The position numbers were made by a program, and so were the translations under genes. Positions 60,247 through 64,000 of a stretch of DNA of 64,000 nucleotides are shown one piece after another (positions within the stretch are counted from its first letter, which is position 1; every line of letters begins with the position of its first letter). The notes below the pieces were generated by a model that saw nothing but the letters and a program-made list of their open reading frames with translations, did not search any database and had not been told where the DNA came from. Location: NCBI RefSeq assembly GCF_034555935.1, contig NZ_JAYDCJ010000003.1, forward strand, positions 930,001-994,000. Direction: 5' to 3'. The DNA comes from Marinobacter qingdaonensis. Its GTDB lineage: Bacteria > Pseudomonadota > Gammaproteobacteria > Pseudomonadales > Oleiphilaceae.

Positions 60247-62811
60247 TCAGCCCAGCTGCTGGCGCTCGCTGCCAGCCTGGCTGAGCCAGCCCAGCAACTC
60301 GTCAAACGGCAGCGGCGGGGTCAGCAGGTAGCCCTGAATCATGTCGCAGCCCATGTCCCGCAACAGATCCGCCGTGATGTCGTCTTCCACCCCTTCCGCC
60401 ACGACCCGGTAGCCCAGGCTGTGGCACATATCGATGGTGGTCTGGACGATCACCCGATCCTCCGCCCGGGCCGCCAGGTCGGAAATCAGTGACCGGTCGA
60501 TCTTGATCTCGCTGGCGGGCAACTGCTTGATGTAGGACAGCGACGAGTAGCCGGAGCCGAAGTCGTCGATGGAAATCGGGATGCCGGTGTCGTTGAGCAG
60601 GCGCAGCGCGCTCAGGGAATTGGTCGGGTCTTGCATCATCGAGGTTTCGGTGACCTCGAAGGTGATCGTGCCCTGGTGCTTCTGCAACTTGCTCATCAGG
60701 CGCTGGACGTAGAGCGGAAAATCCGGCTCGCGCAGGTTGTTGGGGGAAATGTTCACCGACAGGTTCAGCGCCCAGCCATGATCCAGCAGCCGACTGCGGA
60801 CCACCAGGGTCTGCTCCAGGACCCAGCGGGTCAGGGGTTTGATCAGGCCGGTCTGCTCGGCCAGGTCGACGATCTCGTCCGGGCGCAGCTGGTCCTGTTT
60901 CTCCGGCCAGCGGATCAGTGCCTCCAGCCCCACCACCTCGTTGCTGGCCAGCGCCACCTTGGGTTGCAGATGCAGGGCCAGACGGTTGTCGATCAAAGCC
61001 TGGCGCAATTCGGAGACGATGGTCAGGCGGTCGGCGCTGAACGAGTCCCGGGACGGCTTGTAGTAGGCCATGCCCCGCTCCCGCGCCCGATCCGAGCCCT
61101 CGGCGATAATGGCGCGGCGGATCAGGGTGTTGGCATCGGTGCCATGGTCCGGGAACACGGCCACGCCGAGCCGGGCATCCAGCGGCACCTGCATGCCCAG
61201 GTAATCCACCGGAAAGCGGACGTCCTCCAGGGCCTTGACCACTGAGCGGGCGGCGGCTTCGGCCATGCTGGCGTCGACCACGAAGGCAAAGGTCTGCGGG
61301 TCGAGGGAGGTCAGGTAATAGCTGCGCTGATCGGTCTGCTCGGCGGGAATGGCGCCGGGCAGCTCCCGGATCACCGCGTTGTAGTGCTTGGCGGCCCGCT
61401 CCAGAATCAGGTCGCTGTTGCGATGGCCCAGGGTCTTGGTGACCGAATCCAGGTTGTTGAGCCGGATCACGGTGATGCCCAGGCGTTTTTCCGGGCTGCG
61501 CATCATCAGGTCGTTCAGCATCATCTCGAAACTGCTGCGGTTGGGCAGGCCGGTCAGCGGATTGTGCAGGGCGTGATCCATGAGCTTGAGTTCGGCCGAG
61601 CGGCGGGCCGCCATGGCGCGCAGCTCCGCCTCCCGGGCCTCGACCTTGTCCTGGCGCTCCTGGAAGATCCGGACCGCCAGGGCCATGGCCAGCAGCACGG
61701 CCTGCAGGGCCGAACCGATCTGCATGCCATAGACGGTGACGAAATTGTTGGGCAGCAGGCCGTACTTGTTGGCGGCGGTGACGGCGCTGCCCAGGGTGAG
61801 CGCGCCCCAGGCCAGGGTGTAGTAGGCGGCCTGGCGGTTGCCCCGCAACCACTGCTGGGGCCCGATCAGGGTCAGCAGCAGGCTACAGGGAATGGACAGG
61901 GCCACCACCAGGCGAATGGCGATGCTGTAGTCGGTCACGAAGGTGGCCAGCGCCGCCAGGGCATTGAGGGCGATGGCCAGGAGGACCACCCGATTGAGCG
62001 CGACGCTGCTGCGGCCCAGGTTGAGGAAGACCTGGGAGAACCAGAGGGTGAAGATCAGCGCCGTGGGAATGCTCAGCAGCATGGCCCGGTTCTGGATCTC
62101 GGGGCTGGTGGGCCAGAGCACCTGGAAAGTAATGCCGTTCAGGGTGCCGATCAACAGCAGGTAGCCCAGGGTCGACAGCACGTACAGCAGATAGACCCGC
62201 TCGCGCAGGGCGACAAACACGAACAGGTTGAAGAAGATCGCGGTAATCAGGATGCCGTAGTAGACCGCGTGAATCTGGTCCTCGATGAAGGAGCTCTCGA
62301 AAAAGGACTTGTCGTTCCAGAGCGCCAGGGGCACCTGCATGGCGCCGGTGGTGCTCACGTCCAGCAGGATTTCGTACTCGGCGGTGGGCTGGCGCTCGAA
62401 CGGGAACAGGAAATGCCGGTGCAGGATCGGCCGCTGCTGGAACGGGAAATCGTCCCCGGTGGTGACGGTGTGGGTGACCTGGCCGTTCTCCACGAGATGG
62501 AAGCGGATCTGGTTCAGGTGCGAATAGGCGATTTCGAGCAGGTTCAGGTCGGTCTGCTCGGGCACCGGAAACCGGAGCCACAGGCGCTCCTGGATGTAGC
62601 CGAAATTGGGGCTCTCGCCTTCCAGGCTCTGCCAGTCGTTCGAGGCCAGCAACTGCTCGGGACTGACCGGGTCGTCCGCCGGTACGGTCAGGTAGCGGGC
62701 CTGCGGACTGACATAGCCTTCGGTCGCCCAGCAGAGCTGAGCGAACGCCAACAACAACAGAAATGCTGGGAGTGTTCGGGGCAAGAAATTGTGAATCACG
62801 ACATGCCGCAT
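60247..62811 (-). CDS. 7TM-DISM membrane c-di-GMP phosphodiesterase with degenerate GGDEF
   Basis: An 854-residue signalling protein. Signal peptide about 1-29, periplasmic 7TMR-DISMED2 sensor (about 30-170), seven membrane helices (about 185-385), a coiled linker, a GGDEF-like domain (about 415-580) and an EAL domain (about 595-850). The GGDEF signature is replaced by LDPQTFAF, and the first catalytic block is RLNNLDSVTKTLGH, so cyclase activity is unlikely. The EAL block GLEALIRWPEK and the later DDFGSGYSSLSYIKQLP are intact, so it most likely degrades c-di-GMP in response to a periplasmic ligand. The ATG at 62811 fits the signal peptide. Confidence 0.88.
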   Translation of the reverse strand: MRHVVIHNFLPRTLPAFLLLLAFAQLCWATEGYVSPQARYLTVPADDPVSPEQLLASNDWQSLEGESPNFGYIQERLWLRFPVPEQTDLNLLEIAYSHLNQIRFHLVENGQVTHTVTTGDDFPFQQRPILHRHFLFPFERQPTAEYEILLDVSTTGAMQVPLALWNDKSFFESSFIEDQIHAVYYGILITAIFFNLFVFVALRERVYLLYVLSTLGYLLLIGTLNGITFQVLWPTSPEIQNRAMLLSIPTALIFTLWFSQVFLNLGRSSVALNRVVLLAIALNALAALATFVTDYSIAIRLVVALSIPCSLLLTLIGPQQWLRGNRQAAYYTLAWGALTLGSAVTAANKYGLLPNNFVTVYGMQIGSALQAVLLAMALAVRIFQERQDKVEAREAELRAMAARRSAELKLMDHALHNPLTGLPNRSSFEMMLNDLMMRSPEKRLGITVIRLNNLDSVTKTLGHRNSDLILERAAKHYNAVIRELPGAIPAEQTDQRSYYLTSLDPQTFAFVVDASMAEAAARSVVKALEDVRFPVDYLGMQVPLDARLGVAVFPDHGTDANTLIRRAIIAEGSDRARERGMAYYKPSRDSFSADRLTIVSELRQALIDNRLALHLQPKVALASNEVVGLEALIRWPEKQDQLRPDEIVDLAEQTGLIKPLTRWVLEQTLVVRSRLLDHGWALNLSVNISPNNLREPDFPLYVQRLMSKLQKHQGTITFEVTETSMMQDPTNSLSALRLLNDTGIPISIDDFGSGYSSLSYIKQLPASEIKIDRSLISDLAARAEDRVIVQTTIDMCHSLGYRVVAEGVEDDITADLLRDMGCDMIQGYLLTPPLPFDELLGWLSQAGSERQQLG

Positions 62812-62901
62812 GTAGGTCTTGTTATGGCTCCGAGTATGGCCGCTCGCGGGCGGCGGCTCAAGCCTCATTGGCGGCGAATGCCCCGTTTTACCGACCAGGA
62901 C

Positions 62902-63348
62902 TCACAATTTCTGGATCCAGTCCCGAACCCAGGGCAGGGCTTCGGCTTCCGGTTCGGTGGTTTCCAGGGCGTCGATGCGCAGGGTGTCGCCGATTTTCCG
63001 GGCCGCGGTCTCGTACAACGCCTCCTCGAGCAGCTCGCCGGCGCCGCAGAAGGTGTCACCGTAGGAACTGTCGCCCAGCACAATCACGCCAAACGGCCGG
63101 CCGGGCTGTTGCGGCAATTGATCGCGCAGGTCGGCGTAGAACGGCAGCAGGTTGGCCGGGACTTCGCCCTGGCCGGTGGTGGAGGTGCACACCAGCAGCG
63201 CGTCGTCGTTGTCGGTGATGTCGGTCAGGGCGGGATTTTCCAGCACCGAAACCTGATGGCCCTCGGCGTCCAGGGTCTTCTTGATTTCCCGGGCGGTCAT
63301 GAGCGCGCCACCGTAGACGCTGCCCACCAGAATGCGAATGGCGGTCAT
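62902..63348 (-). CDS. MioC-like flavodoxin
   Basis: A 148-residue flavodoxin-domain protein. FMN phosphate loop: RILVGSVYGGALMTA (residues 4-18); further FMN contacts in CTSTTGQGEVPANLLPF (near 53) and GDSSYGDTFCGAGELLEEAL (near 91). Resembles E. coli MioC (147 aa), which takes part in biotin synthesis and FMN electron transfer. It lies 90 bp upstream of the phosphodiesterase start and on the same strand. Confidence 0.88.
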   Translation of the reverse strand: MTAIRILVGSVYGGALMTAREIKKTLDAEGHQVSVLENPALTDITDNDDALLVCTSTTGQGEVPANLLPFYADLRDQLPQQPGRPFGVIVLGDSSYGDTFCGAGELLEEALYETAARKIGDTLRIDALETTEPEAEALPWVRDWIQKL

Positions 63349-63424
63349 GGGAGCTCCTGTCAGTTGCCACTGGGCAATGGAATTGTGGGTTGGCGGCCGA
63401 TCATAATCCCAGCGCCGGGGACAC

Positions 63425-64000
63425 TCAAGCGCTGGTGGTGGTGCCGTTCTGGGTCCGGACCCGGGGGGCGATCCGGTTGCGGCCAGACGCCTTGGCGCTG
63501 TAGAGCTGGACGTCGGCCTGCTTCAGCAGTTCGTCAATGGAGGTGGCCTTGGCGATGGAGCAGACCCCGGCGCTGATGGTGACCGGCAGGTCGGCGCCCC
63601 GGAACCGGAAGCGCATGGCGGCCACCTCCGCGCGCAGGCGTTCGGCCAGGGTCAGGGCCTGCAACAGCGAGGTGTCGGGCAGCAACAGCAGGAATTCCTC
63701 GCCGCCCCAGCGGGCCGCGACATCGGTCTGGCGAATGATGGTTTGCACGGTGGCGGCGAATTCCCGCAGCACCTGATCGCCGGCGTCGTGGCCGAAGCGG
63801 TCGTTGATGCCCTTGAACAGGTCCAGGTCGATCAGGGCAATGGAGAAGTGGTGCCCGGCGCGCTGGTAGCGGGAGAATTCCGCCATCAGCCGGTTGTGCA
63901 TCTCGCGACGGTTGGCCAGGCCGGTCAGTTCGTCGGTCTTGGCCGCCCGTTCGTGGCTTTCCGCCAGCGCCACCAGCTCATTGCGGGCCTTGAGACGGCT
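63425..64000 (-). CDS. Diguanylate cyclase, C-terminal GGDEF domain (partial)
   Basis: The frame stays open to the right edge, so the N terminus is cut; at least 190 residues are seen. The GGDEF domain is complete and active-looking: the signature is GGEEF in AARWGGEEFLLLL, with D-L-D-x-F-K in IALIDLDLFKGINDRFGHDAGD for metal and GTP. No RxxD inhibitory site is seen just before the signature (TDVAARW). It would make c-di-GMP, opposite to the neighbouring phosphodiesterase. The sensor part lies outside the window. Confidence 0.92.
   Translation of the reverse strand, partial: SRLKARNELVALAESHERAAKTDELTGLANRREMHNRLMAEFSRYQRAGHHFSIALIDLDLFKGINDRFGHDAGDQVLREFAATVQTIIRQTDVAARWGGEEFLLLLPDTSLLQALTLAERLRAEVAAMRFRFRGADLPVTISAGVCSIAKATSIDELLKQADVQLYSAKASGRNRIAPRVRTQNGTTTSA

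Overview
The window is a chromosomal segment of a GC-rich, marine-type gammaproteobacterium. The gene set and order (pst/pho split, hpt-ubiC-ubiA-phoBR, rubredoxin plus rubredoxin reductase, a FadE-type acyl-CoA dehydrogenase, SelU, RapA) fit Marinobacter or a close relative. This assignment rests on protein resemblance read by eye, not on a search. No phage, IS element, integron, CRISPR array, tRNA or rRNA gene was found. Coding density is high and most genes are housekeeping.

Layout. 0-11 kb: end of dadA, an rRNA/tRNA methyltransferase, an outer-membrane OmpA protein, a UvrD-like helicase, tmcA, an ankyrin lipoprotein and an enoyl-CoA hydratase-family gene. 11-22.5 kb: cytochrome c, ppnN, thiI, a deacetylase, a gabD-like dehydrogenase, uvrD, uppP, an MFS transporter and a thioesterase. 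22.6-28.2 kb: the phosphate operon pstS-pstC-pstA-pstB-phoU behind a clear Pho box. 28.2-32.7 kb: leftward genes selU, mscS, ybaK-like, ubi hydroxylase and hinT. 32.8-41.7 kb: a methyltransferase, a Csr-type regulatory RNA, a VanZ-like gene, cysZ, rapA, fadE, crcB and a cold-shock gene. 41.8-52.4 kb: plsC, dienelactone hydrolase, ald, a GST, ilvD, a PBP7-type peptidase, a short asparaginase, rsuA, a YdjM-like gene and an MltB-type transglycosylase. 52.6-64 kb: a response regulator, phoR, phoB (own Pho box), ubiA, ubiC, hpt, rubA-rubB, tesB, a 7TM c-di-GMP phosphodiesterase, a flavodoxin and the C-terminal part of a diguanylate cyclase.

Two non-coding signals stand out. First, the minus strand of about 33518-33748 reads as a CsrB/RsmZ-type RNA. 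It has 14 GGA motifs in about 230 nt, a strong intrinsic terminator, a -10 box, and an 18-bp GacA/UvrY-type palindrome about 180 bp upstream. Second, four copies of an unnamed ~100-bp element (6442-6541, 17249-17354, 19654-19752, 19816-19911) share a 53-54-nt core. Each core sits on a near-perfect 21-26-bp inverted repeat whose sequence is mostly different in each copy. Read on one strand, the core shows two GGA motifs in hairpin loops, close to the CsrA/RsmA consensus and 24-25 nt apart. All four copies border one of the two UvrD-family helicase genes. My working hypothesis is a family of Csr-binding RNA elements, or a fold-back DNA element, next to a canonical Csr sRNA. The structure is directly visible; the function is inference.

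The phosphate system is a coherent unit: PstSCAB imports phosphate, PhoU and PhoR sense and relay, and PhoB acts at Pho boxes before pstS and before phoB itself. Ubiquinone synthesis (ubiC, ubiA, Ubi hydroxylase), beta-oxidation (fadE, tesB, enoyl-CoA hydratase family) and rubredoxin electron transfer together fit an aerobic lipid- or hydrocarbon-using lifestyle.
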